In this document: in pieces, positions 39,139 to 47,988 of the stretch
How the letters are laid out: each line of letters begins with the position of its first letter
Numbering within the stretch: the first letter of the stretch is position 1
Translations under genes and position numbers: made by a program
Notes under the pieces: generated by a model
Seen by the model: only the letters and a program-made list of their open reading frames with translations
Databases searched by the model: none
What the model was told of the DNA's origin: nothing
DNA from: Streptomyces sp. SCL15-4
GTDB lineage: Bacteria; Actinomycetota; Actinomycetes; Streptomycetales; Streptomycetaceae
Assembly (NCBI RefSeq): GCF_033366695.1
Contig: NZ_JAOBTQ010000001.1
Span: 7,502,001-7,566,000 of the forward strand
Length of the DNA stretch: 64,000 nt
Reading direction: 5' to 3'

Positions 39139-40614
39139 TCAGCCGACCGGCTCGGCCGGCGCGGCGGCCGCCGCCGCGGCCGCGGGGGCGGTGCCGGCCG
39201 GGCGGTGCCGGGGCAGGAACGCGGCGAGCAGGAACGCGAGGGCCGCCGCGCCCGCGCCGAGCGCCATGACGGCCTTGAAGCCGTCCTCGGACGGCAGCGC
39301 GTGGCCGCCGAGGCTGATCGTCATCCGGGCCAGGATCACGCCCGCCACGGCACTGGCCACCGAGGTGCCGATCGACCGCATCAGCGTGTTGAGGCTGTTC
39401 GCGGCGGCCGTCTCGGAGGCCGGGACCGCGCCCATGATCAGCGCCGGCATGGCGCCGTAGGCGAAGCCGACGCCCGCGCCGATGACGCAGGAGACGAGCA
39501 CCAGGTGCCAGACCTCGCTCATCAGCACGATGCCGAGCGCGTATCCGGCGGCGACGATCACCGCGCCGGTCATCAGCGTGGTCTTCGGGCCCCGCGTCCT
39601 GGTGATCAGGGCGGAGACCGGGGCCGTGGCCATCATCACCAGGCCCTGCGGGGCCATCACCAGGCCCGCGGTGAGCATGGACCTGCCCAGGCCGTAACCG
39701 GTCTGGACGGGCAGCTGGAGAAGCTGCGGCAGGACGAGGGCCATCGCGAACATGGAGAAGCCGAACGCGATCGACGCCAGGTTCGTGAACAGCACCTGGC
39801 GGCGGGCCGTGGTGCGCAGGTCGACCAGCGGCTGTGCGGTGCGCAGCTCGAAGAAGCCCCAGGCCGCCAGGACCACCACGGCGAGCGCGAGCAGGCCGAG
39901 GGTGGTGCCGCTGCCCCAGCCCCAGTCGGCGCCCTTGGACACCGCGAGGAGCAGCGAGACCAGACCGACGGCCATGCCGAGCGCGCCGGTCAGGTCGAAC
40001 CGGCCGCCGGTGCGCACGCCGGACTCCGGCACCAGGCTCAGCACCAGCACGGCCGCGACGACGCCGAGGCTCGCGGAGGTCCAGAACAGCATGTGCCAGT
40101 CGTAGTGGTCGGCGATGAACGCCGCCGCGGGCAGTCCGAGCGCGCCGCCGACCCCGAGCGAGGCGCTCATCAGCGCGGTGGAGCCGGCCAGTTTCTCCGC
40201 CGGCAACTCGTCCCGCATGATGCTGATGCCGAGCGGGACCACGGCGGCGGCCAGTCCTTGCAGCGCGCGGCCGGCGATCATCGGCACCAGCCGGTCGCTG
40301 AGCGCGCACACCGCCGAGCCGGCCACCAGCAGGGCCAGGCTCACCAGCAGCAGGCGCCGCTTGCCGAACATGTCGCCGAGCCGGCCGGCCACCGGAGTGG
40401 CGACGGCGGCGGCCAGCAGGGTGGCGGTGACCGCCCAGGCGGCGTCGGACGGCTCGGCGTGCAGATAGCCGGGCAGCTCGGGCACGATCGGGATCACCAG
40501 GGTCTGCATCAGCGACACGGTGATCCCGGCCAGGGCCAGCACCGCGACCACGGCACCCGGCCGGGACGGTGCCGTGCGGCCGGCCTCGGCGGGCCGGACG
40601 GGGACGTCGGACAT
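39139..40614 (-). CDS. MFS drug exporter, DHA2/EmrB-QacA-like
   Basis: A 491-residue protein with about 14 hydrophobic helices, a loop motif near GRLGDMFGKRRLLL, and the motif C-like segment SASLGVGGALGLPAAAFIADH in helix 5, which marks drug-proton antiporters. C-terminal Ala-rich tail. The divergent TetR gene lies 242 bp away, with a clear TetR operator near the MFS start, so expression is probably derepressed by a drug or metabolite. Confidence 0.9.
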   Translation of the reverse strand: MSDVPVRPAEAGRTAPSRPGAVVAVLALAGITVSLMQTLVIPIVPELPGYLHAEPSDAAWAVTATLLAAAVATPVAGRLGDMFGKRRLLLVSLALLVAGSAVCALSDRLVPMIAGRALQGLAAAVVPLGISIMRDELPAEKLAGSTALMSASLGVGGALGLPAAAFIADHYDWHMLFWTSASLGVVAAVLVLSLVPESGVRTGGRFDLTGALGMAVGLVSLLLAVSKGADWGWGSGTTLGLLALAVVVLAAWGFFELRTAQPLVDLRTTARRQVLFTNLASIAFGFSMFAMALVLPQLLQLPVQTGYGLGRSMLTAGLVMAPQGLVMMATAPVSALITRTRGPKTTLMTGAVIVAAGYALGIVLMSEVWHLVLVSCVIGAGVGFAYGAMPALIMGAVPASETAAANSLNTLMRSIGTSVASAVAGVILARMTISLGGHALPSEDGFKAVMALGAGAAALAFLLAAFLPRHRPAGTAPAAAAAAAAPAEPVG

Positions 40615-40655
40615 GAAGGGAGCCTTCCGGAGAACGAGGAGCGGCGAGCCGCTTT

Positions 40656-40675
40656 TAAGTCAAGTGCTTGACTTA
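40656..40675. promoter_or_regulatory. Inverted repeat, probable TetR operator in MFS/TetR intergenic region
   Basis: TAAGTCAAGTGCTTGACTTA is a 20 bp inverted repeat with perfect 9 bp arms. It contains TTGACTT, which can serve as a -35 element in both directions, so a bound repressor would block the MFS promoter. It lies 41 bp upstream of the MFS start codon. Confidence 0.65.
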
Positions 40676-40856
40676 CCTTAGCGGGCCGCCGCCGGACCGG
40701 GCGCGCGACGGCGGCTCACCGGGCCCGGTCCGGGCGGGCGGCCGGCGCGCCGTAGGCTGTGACCGGCTGGACCTCGCCCGCTTCGGCCGAGGACCCGGGG
40801 CGGAGTGCGGGACGGACCGCCCCCGGGGTGGCGCACGTCCCGGAGCGGTGGTGAGC

Positions 40857-41534
40857 ATGGCGCGCAGGACGGCGCGGACCGAACAGGTGAACGCGACGCG
40901 GGAGGCGATCCTGACCGCGGCGGAACGGCTGTTCGCCGAGCACGGCGTGTACGCCGTCTCCAACCGCCAGGTCAGCGAGGCCGCCGGCCAGGGCAACAAC
41001 GCCGCCGTCGGCTACCACTTCGGCACCAAGGCCGACCTGGTCCGCGCGGTCGCCCGGCGGCACACCGGGCACATCGAGACGCTGCGGGAGCGGGCCCTGA
41101 AGGAGACCGCGGGCTCAACGGACGTGCGCGACTGGGTCGGCTGCCTGGTCCGCCCGGTCACCGAGCACCTGGCCGGACTCGGCAGTCCCACCTGGTACGC
41201 CCGCTTCTGCGCGCAGGTGATGACCGACCCGGCGCTGCACGAGATCATGGTCGAGGAGTCCCTCGCCTCGCCGGCGCTGCGCGAGGCGGTCGAGGGCCTG
41301 AACCGGGCCCTGCCGGACCTGCCGCCCGAGGTCCGCGCCGAACGCGGCCAGATGGTCCGGCTGCTGATCCTGCACACCTGCGCCGAGCGCGAGCGGGCCC
41401 TGGCCGAGGGCACCCCGACCCCGCACGCCACCTGGAGCGAGGCCGCGACAGGGCTCGCCGACGCGATCGTGGGCCTGTGGCTGGCACCGGTCAGCGCCCG
41501 GGCGGCGGCACCGGAGCGGTCCTCCTCGGACTGA
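40857..41534 (+). CDS. TetR-family transcriptional regulator
   Basis: A 225-residue TetR protein. HTH: ATREAILTAAERLFAEHGVYAVSNRQVSEAAGQGNNAAVGYHFGTKADL, the standard recognition helix. The ligand domain is helical with LVRPVTEHLAGLGSPTWYARFC, so its ligand is unknown. The ATG giving MARRTART is used; a nearby upstream in-frame GTG is also possible. Its divergent MFS neighbour and the shared operator indicate local repression of the exporter. It is convergent with glpK, 24 bp apart. Confidence 0.92.
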   Translation: MARRTARTEQVNATREAILTAAERLFAEHGVYAVSNRQVSEAAGQGNNAAVGYHFGTKADLVRAVARRHTGHIETLRERALKETAGSTDVRDWVGCLVRPVTEHLAGLGSPTWYARFCAQVMTDPALHEIMVEESLASPALREAVEGLNRALPDLPPEVRAERGQMVRLLILHTCAERERALAEGTPTPHATWSEAATGLADAIVGLWLAPVSARAAAPERSSSD

Positions 41535-41558
41535 GGCGGGCGGTGTGCGCGGCGGGGG

Positions 41559-43073
41559 TCAGGAGGTCCGTGGTGGCCCGGCCCATCCCAGGGACCGTTC
41601 GACGGCCCGCTTCCAGTCGCCGTACTCCGCCTCGCGCCGCTCGGGGTCCATGGCGGGCAACCACTGCGCGGCCCGGTGCCAGTTGCGGCGCAGCACCTCC
41701 AGTCCGGGCCAGTAGCCGGCGGCGAGGCCGGCCGCGTAGGCCGCGCCCAGGGAGACGGTCTCGGCGACCATGGGCCGCACCACGGGCACGTCGAGCACGT
41801 CGGCCACGAACTGCATGAGCAGGTTGTCCGCGGTCATGCCGCCGTCCACCTTGAGCTGCGGCAGGGGCACCGGGAAGTCGGCGTTCATCGCGTCGACCAC
41901 CTCCCGGGTCTGCCACCCCGTGGCCTCCAGCACCGCACGCGCCAGATGCCCCTTGGTGATGTACGAGGTGAGGCCGACGATGACCCCGCGCGCGTCGCTG
42001 CGCCAGTGGGGCGCGAACAGCCCGGAGAAGGCCGGGACGATGTAGCAGCCGCCGTTGTCCTCGACCGTGCGGGCGAGGGTCTCGATCTCCGGGGCGCTGC
42101 CGATCAGGCCCAGGCGGTCGCGGAACCACTGGACGAGCGCGCCGGTGACCGCGATCGACCCCTCCAGGGCGTAGGCCGGAGGCTGGTCCCCGATCTTGTA
42201 GGCGACGGTGGTGAGCAGCCCGTGCCGGGAGCGCACGACGTCGTCGCCGGTGTTGAGCAGCAGGAAACTCCCGGTGCCGTAGGTGCACTTGGCCTCGCCG
42301 GGGGAGAAACAGGTCTGGCCGAAGAGGGCGGCCTGCTGGTCGCCGAGGGCGGCGGTGAGGGGGATGCCGGGCAGCAGCGCGCTCGCCTCGCCGTACCGCT
42401 CGGCGGAGGAGCGGATCTCGGGCAGCATCGGGCGGGGCACGCCGAAGAAGTCCAGCAGCTCGTCGTCCCAGGCGAGCGTGTGGATGTTCATCAGCATCGT
42501 GCGGCTGGCGTTGGTGGCGTCGGTCAGGTGCAGGCCGCCGCCGGTGCCGCCGGTGAGATTCCAGACGAGCCAGCTCTCCATCGTCCCGAACAGCACGTCA
42601 CCGTCCCGGGCGCGCTGCTCGACGCCCTTGACGTGGTCGAACAGCCAGCGGATCCGCAGCGCGGAGAAATAGGTGGAGGGCGGCAGGGCGCACCGCTGGA
42701 GGAAGAACGCCTCGCCGGGGTGGCGCAGGAGGTCCTCGACCAGGGGCGCGGTACGGGTGTCCTGCCAGACGATGGCCCGGCCCAGCGGGACACCGGTGTG
42801 CCGGTCCCAGAGCACCGTGGTCTCCCGCTGGTTCGCCAGCCCGATGGCGGCGACCTGCTCCGTGCCGACCCCGGCGGCGGACAGGGCCTCGGGCACCACC
42901 CGGCGCAGGTTCTGCCAGATCTCCACGGCGTCGTGCTCCACCCATCCGGGCCGCGGGAAGTGCTGCCGGTGCTCCCGCTGCGCGACCGAGACCAGCCGCC
43001 CGCGGTGGTCGAAGAGGATGCAGCGGGTGGAGTTGGTGCCCTGATCGACCGACATCACATACCGCTCAGTCAT
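41559..43073 (-). CDS. glpK: Glycerol kinase GlpK
   Basis: A 504-residue FGGY-family kinase. The phosphate-binding start [40 protein letters not shown], the substrate segment [14 protein letters not shown], and [28 protein letters not shown] are all glpK patterns. It makes glycerol 3-phosphate from glycerol and ATP. Upstream on the same strand is an IclR-type regulator 43 bp away, so the pair probably forms a regulated unit. Neither the facilitator glpF nor the dehydrogenase glpD is adjacent, unlike the main glycerol operon of the genus. CCGGAAGG precedes the ATG. Confidence 0.95.
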   Translation of the reverse strand: MTERYVMSVDQGTNSTRCILFDHRGRLVSVAQREHRQHFPRPGWVEHDAVEIWQNLRRVVPEALSAAGVGTEQVAAIGLANQRETTVLWDRHTGVPLGRAIVWQDTRTAPLVEDLLRHPGEAFFLQRCALPPSTYFSALRIRWLFDHVKGVEQRARDGDVLFGTMESWLVWNLTGGTGGGLHLTDATNASRTMLMNIHTLAWDDELLDFFGVPRPMLPEIRSSAERYGEASALLPGIPLTAALGDQQAALFGQTCFSPGEAKCTYGTGSFLLLNTGDDVVRSRHGLLTTVAYKIGDQPPAYALEGSIAVTGALVQWFRDRLGLIGSAPEIETLARTVEDNGGCYIVPAFSGLFAPHWRSDARGVIVGLTSYITKGHLARAVLEATGWQTREVVDAMNADFPVPLPQLKVDGGMTADNLLMQFVADVLDVPVVRPMVAETVSLGAAYAAGLAAGYWPGLEVLRRNWHRAAQWLPAMDPERREAEYGDWKRAVERSLGWAGPPRTS

Positions 43074-43116
43074 GATCGGGTCTGCCTTCCGGGGGATCGT
43101 GGGCGGCTGTCCTGGC

Positions 43117-43884
43117 CTACCAGCGGGCGGCTCCCAGATCTCTGGAGATCGCCCGCGCGGCCTCACGGAGCAGGCCGATCAGCGCGGGCCGGGGCCGGCA
43201 CCGGCCGTCGCAGACCCGCTCCACCGGCCCGGACAGCCCGATGGCGCCCACGACGAGCCCGCCGTGCCCCCGGATCGGCGCCGCGATCCCGGCCTCGCCC
43301 ATGCTCATCTCCTGGATCTCGGCCGCCCATCCGGTGTCCCGGACGGCGGCGAGCGCCCGGGCGAGGCGCTCGGGATCGGTCAGGGTGTGCCGGGTGTACG
43401 CCTCCAGCCCGGGCCCCCGCTCGGGCTCGGCCGTCGCCGTGCCGTAGGCCAGCAGCACCTTGCCGAGCGAGGAGGCGTGCAGCGGCAGCAGCGCGCCCAC
43501 GTCCAGCGTCTGGAAGCTGTCGTCGGGCCGGAACACATGGTGGACGACGAGGACCCTGCCCTCCAGGGGTGTGCCCAGGCGCACCGCCTCCCCGCTGCGG
43601 GCGGCCAGGGCGTCGGCCCAGTTCAGGGAGCGTGAGCGCAGTTCGTTGACGTCCAGGTAGCTGGTGCCCAGGTGCAGCAGGGCGGCCCCGAGCTGGTACT
43701 TCCCGGTCGCCGCGTCCTGCTCCACGAAGTCCACGTGCTGGAGTGTGCGCAGGATGCCGTGGGCGGTGCCCTTCGCCAGCCCGAGCGAGGCCGCCACCTC
43801 GCCGAGTCCGAGCCGGCGGGGCCCGCCGGCGAGCAGCCGCAGAATCGCCGCCGCCCGCTCGATCGACTGGACGGGTCCGGCCAT
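43117..43884 (-). CDS. IclR-family regulator (GylR-like)
   Basis: A 255-residue IclR protein. Winged HTH at the start: [43 protein letters not shown]. The effector domain has [17 protein letters not shown] and [15 protein letters not shown]. Adjacent glpK makes control of glycerol use the likely role, as in the Streptomyces GylR repressor. It is the first gene of the glpK unit. Confidence 0.88.
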   Translation of the reverse strand: MAGPVQSIERAAAILRLLAGGPRRLGLGEVAASLGLAKGTAHGILRTLQHVDFVEQDAATGKYQLGAALLHLGTSYLDVNELRSRSLNWADALAARSGEAVRLGTPLEGRVLVVHHVFRPDDSFQTLDVGALLPLHASSLGKVLLAYGTATAEPERGPGLEAYTRHTLTDPERLARALAAVRDTGWAAEIQEMSMGEAGIAAPIRGHGGLVVGAIGLSGPVERVCDGRCRPRPALIGLLREAARAISRDLGAARW

Positions 43885-43921
43885 GAGGCGAGCCTATTAC
43901 CGCCGCGGGCGCTTCGCCCCG

Positions 43922-43952
43922 TGGGACGGCTGGGACGGCTGGGACGGCTGGG
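43922..43952 (+). repeat. Short tandem repeat, 9 bp unit
   Basis: TGGGACGGC occurs three times in a row, followed by a partial TGGG. It lies 38 bp upstream of the IclR start and is non-coding. Confidence 0.75.
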
Positions 43953-44054
43953 CCCGGCTTTCCCGCACCGCCTTCCGTACGGTGTTCGCGCAGGGCGGAG
44001 CCCGGTGCGGGCCGGGGACGCGGGGAGGCGTTCGGTAATGCCGACTCCTGTTCA

Positions 44055-44083
44055 TTGACCCGCCCGATATGTCTCCCTAACGT
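44055..44083 (+). promoter_or_regulatory. Promoter of ATP-binding regulator gene
   Basis: TTGACC and TAACGT are separated by exactly 17 bp, giving a good vegetative-type promoter. The predicted start is about 44090, about 55 bp before the ATG. Confidence 0.5.
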
Positions 44084-44144
44084 GCTTTGAGGCCCGGAAG
44101 ACGCCGAGACAGCGTGCGAGACCGGCAGTAGATCGGGAGAGAAC

Positions 44145-44570
44145 ATGGTGGCTCAGCTCAATACCCTGCTTCGGGTGGCACACGAACATGTGTGTCCGGT
44201 GCCTCCCGTCGCCGGCGCGGTCTCGGCCGTACGCCGGCGGGTGGCGGCGCTCCTCGCCGACTGGAGCGTATGTCCGGAGATCGTCGAGGACTCGCTGCTC
44301 GTGGTGTCGGAGCTGGTCACCAACGCGATCGTGCACGCCCGGCCGCCGGCCGAACTCCGGCTGTCCTGGGTGCGCGGCGACCACCCTCCCACCCTGCGCG
44401 TGGAGGTCACCGACGCCGGAACCGACTTCGCCGCGGGGCCGTCCCGCGCCGGGATCGACCCGGACGAGCACGGCCGGGGCGAGGCGATCGTCCGCGCCCT
44501 GGCGACCCGCCACGGCATACGGGTCCACGCCGAGCGGATCACCCGCTGGGCCGAGCTGGTCGCGGCCTGA
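44145..44570 (+). CDS. ATP-binding protein, HATPase-type regulator
   Basis: A 141-residue RsbW-like protein. The N-box is LVVSELVTNAIVHARPPAE and the glycine box is EHGRGEAIVRALATRHGIRV. It is of the stand-alone Streptomyces type that may act as anti-sigma factor or serine kinase. The promoter is well formed. No partner lies adjacent, and the gene is separated from the downstream island by 373 bp with no gene. Confidence 0.87.
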   Translation: MVAQLNTLLRVAHEHVCPVPPVAGAVSAVRRRVAALLADWSVCPEIVEDSLLVVSELVTNAIVHARPPAELRLSWVRGDHPPTLRVEVTDAGTDFAAGPSRAGIDPDEHGRGEAIVRALATRHGIRVHAERITRWAELVAA

Positions 44571-44943
44571 GGCACGGCCCCGGTCCCGGCCGCCACGGCG
44601 GCCGGAGAACCGGCCGCAGGCCGAGCCCGGCCGGGGCGTGCGCGTCCGCCGTCTCGGGCACGACGGCCTTCTCGCCGCCGGCGTGCTCGCCGGCGACGAG
44701 TTCCGGCAGCACCTGCTCGGCGCCCGGCATGCGCGCCGCCCCGGACCCCTGAAGCGCACGGATTCACCGGACCCGGCGCCGCCATGTCGCCGTTTGACCG
44801 GCCGCACCACCGTCCTCGAAGCCCAGTACGCCGCGGTTGCCGAAGCCGAGTGCATACGTCCTGCCGGTCCGGCACCATGGCACAGGAGCGGTCGGCAGCC
44901 CGCAGGAACCCTCGGGCAGCCATGGCGGACGGGGGGCGAAGCA
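44571..44943. other. 373 bp gap upstream of the TIR/SLOG-type island
   Basis: No convincing gene. A continuous frame runs through but has no recognised domain. This is probably the 5' region of the island. Confidence 0.4.
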
Positions 44944-46173
44944 GTGAGGAAGAACCCGGAGCCCGCTGGGACGGCGGCGGAGGAAGCGGGAACCGGGGAC
45001 TTACCGCCCGCCGTACCCCGGCAGTCCCGCGCCCGGGGTGTGCTCCTCCTGGCCGCCGCCTGGCCGATGGGTCTCGCGGGATTCTGGCAGGCCCTGGCCG
45101 CGTTCGACCACTGGCAGGACGCCCGGCTCCGGTCCACGATGGCCGTCGACGCGTTCGGCCCGCGTGCCCCCTGGTGGTACCCGACGGTCGTCGCCGGGGC
45201 CCTGATCGTGGCCGGTGCCGTGGCGCTCGGGACCGTACGCGCTGTGGTGCTGCGACGTCCTCCGGGCGGGCAGGGCTTCGGTCGTCTGCGACTCTTCCTG
45301 CCGATCATGGCGTTCAACTCGGTGCCCGGACTCTGGGGAGCGGACTCACCGTTGCCCTGGTGGGATCTCGGCCTTCTGATTCCCCTCGTCGCGGTGTCCG
45401 CCCAGACCCTGTTGTTCGGCGCGCGCCGTCTCGCCGTGCTCGGACGGCAGCACCTCGCGGAGATCATCCGGTCCCCGGCGGAACTCCGCAGGAACTCGTT
45501 CACGCTCTATCTGAGGTCCTTCGAGGACGACGTACGGCGTACGGCGCTGGAGGAGAACGAGCGTCCGGCACCCGGGCCGGGCGCCGTGGTGTCGGACCTC
45601 GGGCTGTCCACGCGGACCGAGGAGGAGCAACTGGCACAGGCACTGAAGCCGGTGGCACCGATGGTCGCCGTGGGCCGCCCCGGGGAGCGGCTTCCCCTGG
45701 TCGGTGCCCGGCGGCTGTATCTGCCGATCGACGACTGGCAGGACACCGTCTGGGACTTGATGGGGCGAGCGCGGCTCGTGGTGATGGCTGTGGGGCTGGG
45801 TCCCGGACTGCTGTGGGAATTCAGGGAGGCGACGCGGCTGCTCCCCGCGGAACGACTCGTTCTCCTCGTGCCCGGCCGCGAGGAGTACGAGACGTTCCGG
45901 GCCCAGGCGGCGCCGCCTGGGCAGGACGCGGTGCGACCGGGGCAGGCGGGGGACGCCTGGGCACCGCCCGCCCTGCCGGCCTATCCCGACAGCGAGCCTC
46001 CGGCCGGCCTCACATTGAAGGGCGCTGTGTACTTCGACGTCGACTGGGCCCCACACTTCGTACTCTTCGGCGCGGGCAGGAGCCGGAACAGACTCGGCGG
46101 CGTGGTCCGAGCGGCTATGGAGGAAGGGCTCGAGCCGGTTTTCGACCGGTACCGTCCCGGCCGCCACCGGTGA
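44944..46173 (+). CDS. Membrane-anchored protein with TIR-like/SLOG-like cytosolic domain
   Basis: A 409-residue protein with about four TM segments in its first 165 residues (about 32-53, 77-102, 114-131, 140-160) and a long cytosolic domain. The domain opens with FTLYLRSFEDDVR (186-198), a beta-strand plus acidic loop, continues with TEEEQLAQAL and VAVGRPGERLPLVGARRLYL, then DDWQDTVWDLMGRARLVVMAVG, and has GLLWEFREA (288-296). The order of these pieces resembles the widespread LRSF/TIR-like family, where Glu292 would be the catalytic-type residue. Function is unknown; NAD cleavage or nucleotide sensing is inferred only. The GTG start is preceded by GGGGGGCGAA. It heads a three- to four-gene island that reads in one direction. 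Confidence 0.7.
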   Translation: MRKNPEPAGTAAEEAGTGDLPPAVPRQSRARGVLLLAAAWPMGLAGFWQALAAFDHWQDARLRSTMAVDAFGPRAPWWYPTVVAGALIVAGAVALGTVRAVVLRRPPGGQGFGRLRLFLPIMAFNSVPGLWGADSPLPWWDLGLLIPLVAVSAQTLLFGARRLAVLGRQHLAEIIRSPAELRRNSFTLYLRSFEDDVRRTALEENERPAPGPGAVVSDLGLSTRTEEEQLAQALKPVAPMVAVGRPGERLPLVGARRLYLPIDDWQDTVWDLMGRARLVVMAVGLGPGLLWEFREATRLLPAERLVLLVPGREEYETFRAQAAPPGQDAVRPGQAGDAWAPPALPAYPDSEPPAGLTLKGAVYFDVDWAPHFVLFGAGRSRNRLGGVVRAAMEEGLEPVFDRYRPGRHR

Positions 46174-46225
46174 TACGGCCCGCGTCGCGCGTGTCAGGCT
46201 CCTCCGACTGACGGAAGGTGATTTT

Positions 46226-46738
46226 GTGGCTGAATCGCACGACTCGCTGTGGAACCCGGCGGTCGGTCATTCGGACTACTCGAGGGACGCCGACAAATAC
46301 CAGCAGGTCGTCTTCGAGCAGTACAAACTCTGCGTGGAGATGGCCGACAGGGTCAGCGCCCGGCGCAATCTGGCCAACACCTTCTTCCTCTCGATGAACA
46401 GCGCAGTCGTCACCGTTCTCGCCGTACTCGCCCACGACACACCCTCTTCGTCGCTCTCGGTTCCGGCGCTCGCGGCAGGGTTGGTGATCCTGCTCGCTCA
46501 GTGCGCCGCCTGGTGGTTCATGGTCCGTTCCTACCGGCAGCTCAACGCGGCCAAATGGCGGGTGATCGGCATGTTCGAGGAGCGGCTGCCGGCCTTCGCC
46601 TACTCGCGCGCCGAATGGGCGATGCTCGACGGAGGCCGGAACTGGCGCACCTACCTGCCGTTGACACACGTCGAGCAGTGGGTTCCGGTCATATTCTGTG
46701 TGGCGTACCTGCTAGGGTTCGCGGCGCTGGCGCTGTGA
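46226..46738 (+). CDS. Small membrane protein, SLATT/RipA-like (putative effector)
   Basis: A 170-residue protein with a soluble N-terminal helix (YQQVVFEQYKLCVEMADRVSARRNLANTFFL), two TM segments (about 51-70 and 78-100), a soluble linker with EW (WRVIGMFEERLPAFAYSRAEW) and a third hydrophobic helix at the C-terminus. The EQYK-VEMADR-SARR phrase followed by two TM helices matches the SLATT class of small membrane effectors, or the RipA-type octameric membrane proteins, that accompany nucleotide-sensing genes. Both labels rest on pattern recognition only. The GTG follows GGAAGGTG. It lies 52 bp after the LRSF-type gene and 77 bp before the SLOG gene, on one strand. Confidence 0.65.
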   Translation: MAESHDSLWNPAVGHSDYSRDADKYQQVVFEQYKLCVEMADRVSARRNLANTFFLSMNSAVVTVLAVLAHDTPSSSLSVPALAAGLVILLAQCAAWWFMVRSYRQLNAAKWRVIGMFEERLPAFAYSRAEWAMLDGGRNWRTYLPLTHVEQWVPVIFCVAYLLGFAALAL

Positions 46739-46815
46739 CGTGGGCAATCGGCCGGCCGATGGCCGGTGCACGGCCGCCCGGCCCCGCGCCCCCACGACGA
46801 ACAGGGAGTTGACGG

Positions 46816-47316
46816 ATGCCGACCGTCGCCACCACCGGGCACATGGATCTCACAGTGGCAAGCGTCGAGCCGGTCCGCAACGCCCTGCGGCAGGCGCTCG
46901 CCGAGGAGGTCGGCGCGGACGGTGGCCTGATCGGGATCTCCTGCCTGGCTCCGGGAGCGGACACCCTGTTCGCCGAAGCGGTGCTCGAAGCCGGGGGAGA
47001 CCTGGTCGTCGTCCTGCCGTCGCGGGACTACCGGAAGAAGCAGGTGGGCCCGGAACACGCATGCGTCTTCGACCAATTGGTGAAGGCGGCGTCCGAGGTC
47101 GTCATCATGCCCTTCGCCACGGCTGATCGACGCGCCTACGAGGCGGCGAACGCCGAACTCGTCAAGCGGGCCGATGCGTTGGTGGCCGTGTGGGACGGCA
47201 CACCGCCCTCCGGCCGCGGCGGCGGTACGGCCGACACGGTGCTCAAGGCACGCGGCGCCGGCGTACCCGTACACGTCGTGTGGCCGGAGGGAGCCTCGCG
47301 GCGGGGCCAGGGATGA
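46816..47316 (+). CDS. SLOG-family nucleotide-sensor protein
   Basis: A 166-residue Rossmann-like protein. TGHMDLT at the start, SCLAPGADTLFAEAVLEAGGDLVVVLP (42-68) split here by its two motifs, DYRKKQVG (71-78), VAVWDGTPPSGRGGGTADTVLKA (123-145) and VVWPEGASR are the hallmarks of the SLOG (SMF/DprA-LOG) superfamily. SLOG proteins bind nucleotides and are repeatedly linked to membrane effectors in anti-phage and other conflict systems. Its nucleotide is unknown. The ribosome site AGGGAG precedes the ATG. The next ORF starts on its stop codon. Confidence 0.82.
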   Translation: MPTVATTGHMDLTVASVEPVRNALRQALAEEVGADGGLIGISCLAPGADTLFAEAVLEAGGDLVVVLPSRDYRKKQVGPEHACVFDQLVKAASEVVIMPFATADRRAYEAANAELVKRADALVAVWDGTPPSGRGGGTADTVLKARGAGVPVHVVWPEGASRRGQG

Positions 47317-47576
47317 TCCTCGACCTCATCGAGGAGGGCATCGCCGCAGGCAAGGGAGTCCTGGAAGTCCTCGGCGCCGATGTCACCGCGTTCACGCCGG
47401 CCGGTGTGTCCTCCGTGGTGTTCACCGGCCTCGCGGCCCTCCGCGCCGCCCGCCGCCCCGTGCCCGCCGCCCCGTGCCCGGCGGCCCCGTGGAGTGCCTG
47501 GTCACCACCAGCGGCTGACGGCCCGGTACCGGGCCGTCCCGGGGCGAACGCGCCCCGGTGGCCTACGCTCCAGTAA
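47313..47576 (+). CDS. Small ORF overlapping the SLOG gene stop
   Basis: An 87-residue ORF whose ATG overlaps the SLOG stop (ATGA), a typical coupling. The first half, MILDLIEEGIAAGKGVLEVL and then TAFTPAGVSSVVFTGLAAL, is moderately hydrophobic. The second half is Pro/Ala/Arg-rich, like a shadow frame. I recognise no domain. Either a genuine small subunit or a spurious frame is possible. Confidence 0.4.
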   Translation: MILDLIEEGIAAGKGVLEVLGADVTAFTPAGVSSVVFTGLAALRAARRPVPAAPCPAAPWSAWSPPAADGPVPGRPGANAPRWPTLQ

Positions 47577-47607
47577 TATCCGGCGGCAGGCCACCCGAGG
47601 AGGAACC

Positions 47608-47988
47608 GTGTCCCGGTCCGAACGCTCACCCCTGCTGCTCGCCGGCCTGCTGGCCGCCGCCGGGGTCGCCCACTTCACCGCGCCCCGGCAGTTCGACGCG
47701 ACCGTCCCCCGGGCGCTGCCGGGCCCGCCCCGGGCCTGGACCTACGCCAGCGGGGCCGTCGAACTGGCCCTGGCGGCCGGTCTCGCGGCGCCCCGCACCC
47801 GCGCCTCGGCCGCGAAGGCGGCGGCCGCCTTCTTCGTCGGCGTCTTCCCGGCGAACGTCCAGATGGCCGTCGACTGGCGCCGCCGGCCGGCGCCGCTCCG
47901 GACGGCGGCGCTGGCCCGGCTGCCCCTCCAGGTGCCCCTGGTGCTGTGGGCGCGCGGCGTGGCCCGGAACGCGAAGGGGCGGTCGTGA
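47608..47988 (+). CDS. DoxX-like membrane protein
   Basis: A 126-residue protein with about four hydrophobic stretches (SPLLLAGLLAAAGVAHFTAP, WTYASGAVELALAAGL and others), HFTAP and MAVDWRRRP, typical of DoxX-like actinobacterial membrane proteins. The GTG lies after GAGGAGGAACC. Its stop overlaps the start of the peroxiredoxin gene (GTGA), so they are co-translated and may act together in redox handling. Confidence 0.8.
   Translation: MSRSERSPLLLAGLLAAAGVAHFTAPRQFDATVPRALPGPPRAWTYASGAVELALAAGLAAPRTRASAAKAAAAFFVGVFPANVQMAVDWRRRPAPLRTAALARLPLQVPLVLWARGVARNAKGRS

Noticed and set aside
43922-43952. Direct repeats that might suggest a CRISPR
   Set aside because: The units are 9 bp, adjacent with no spacers, so it is a plain tandem repeat.
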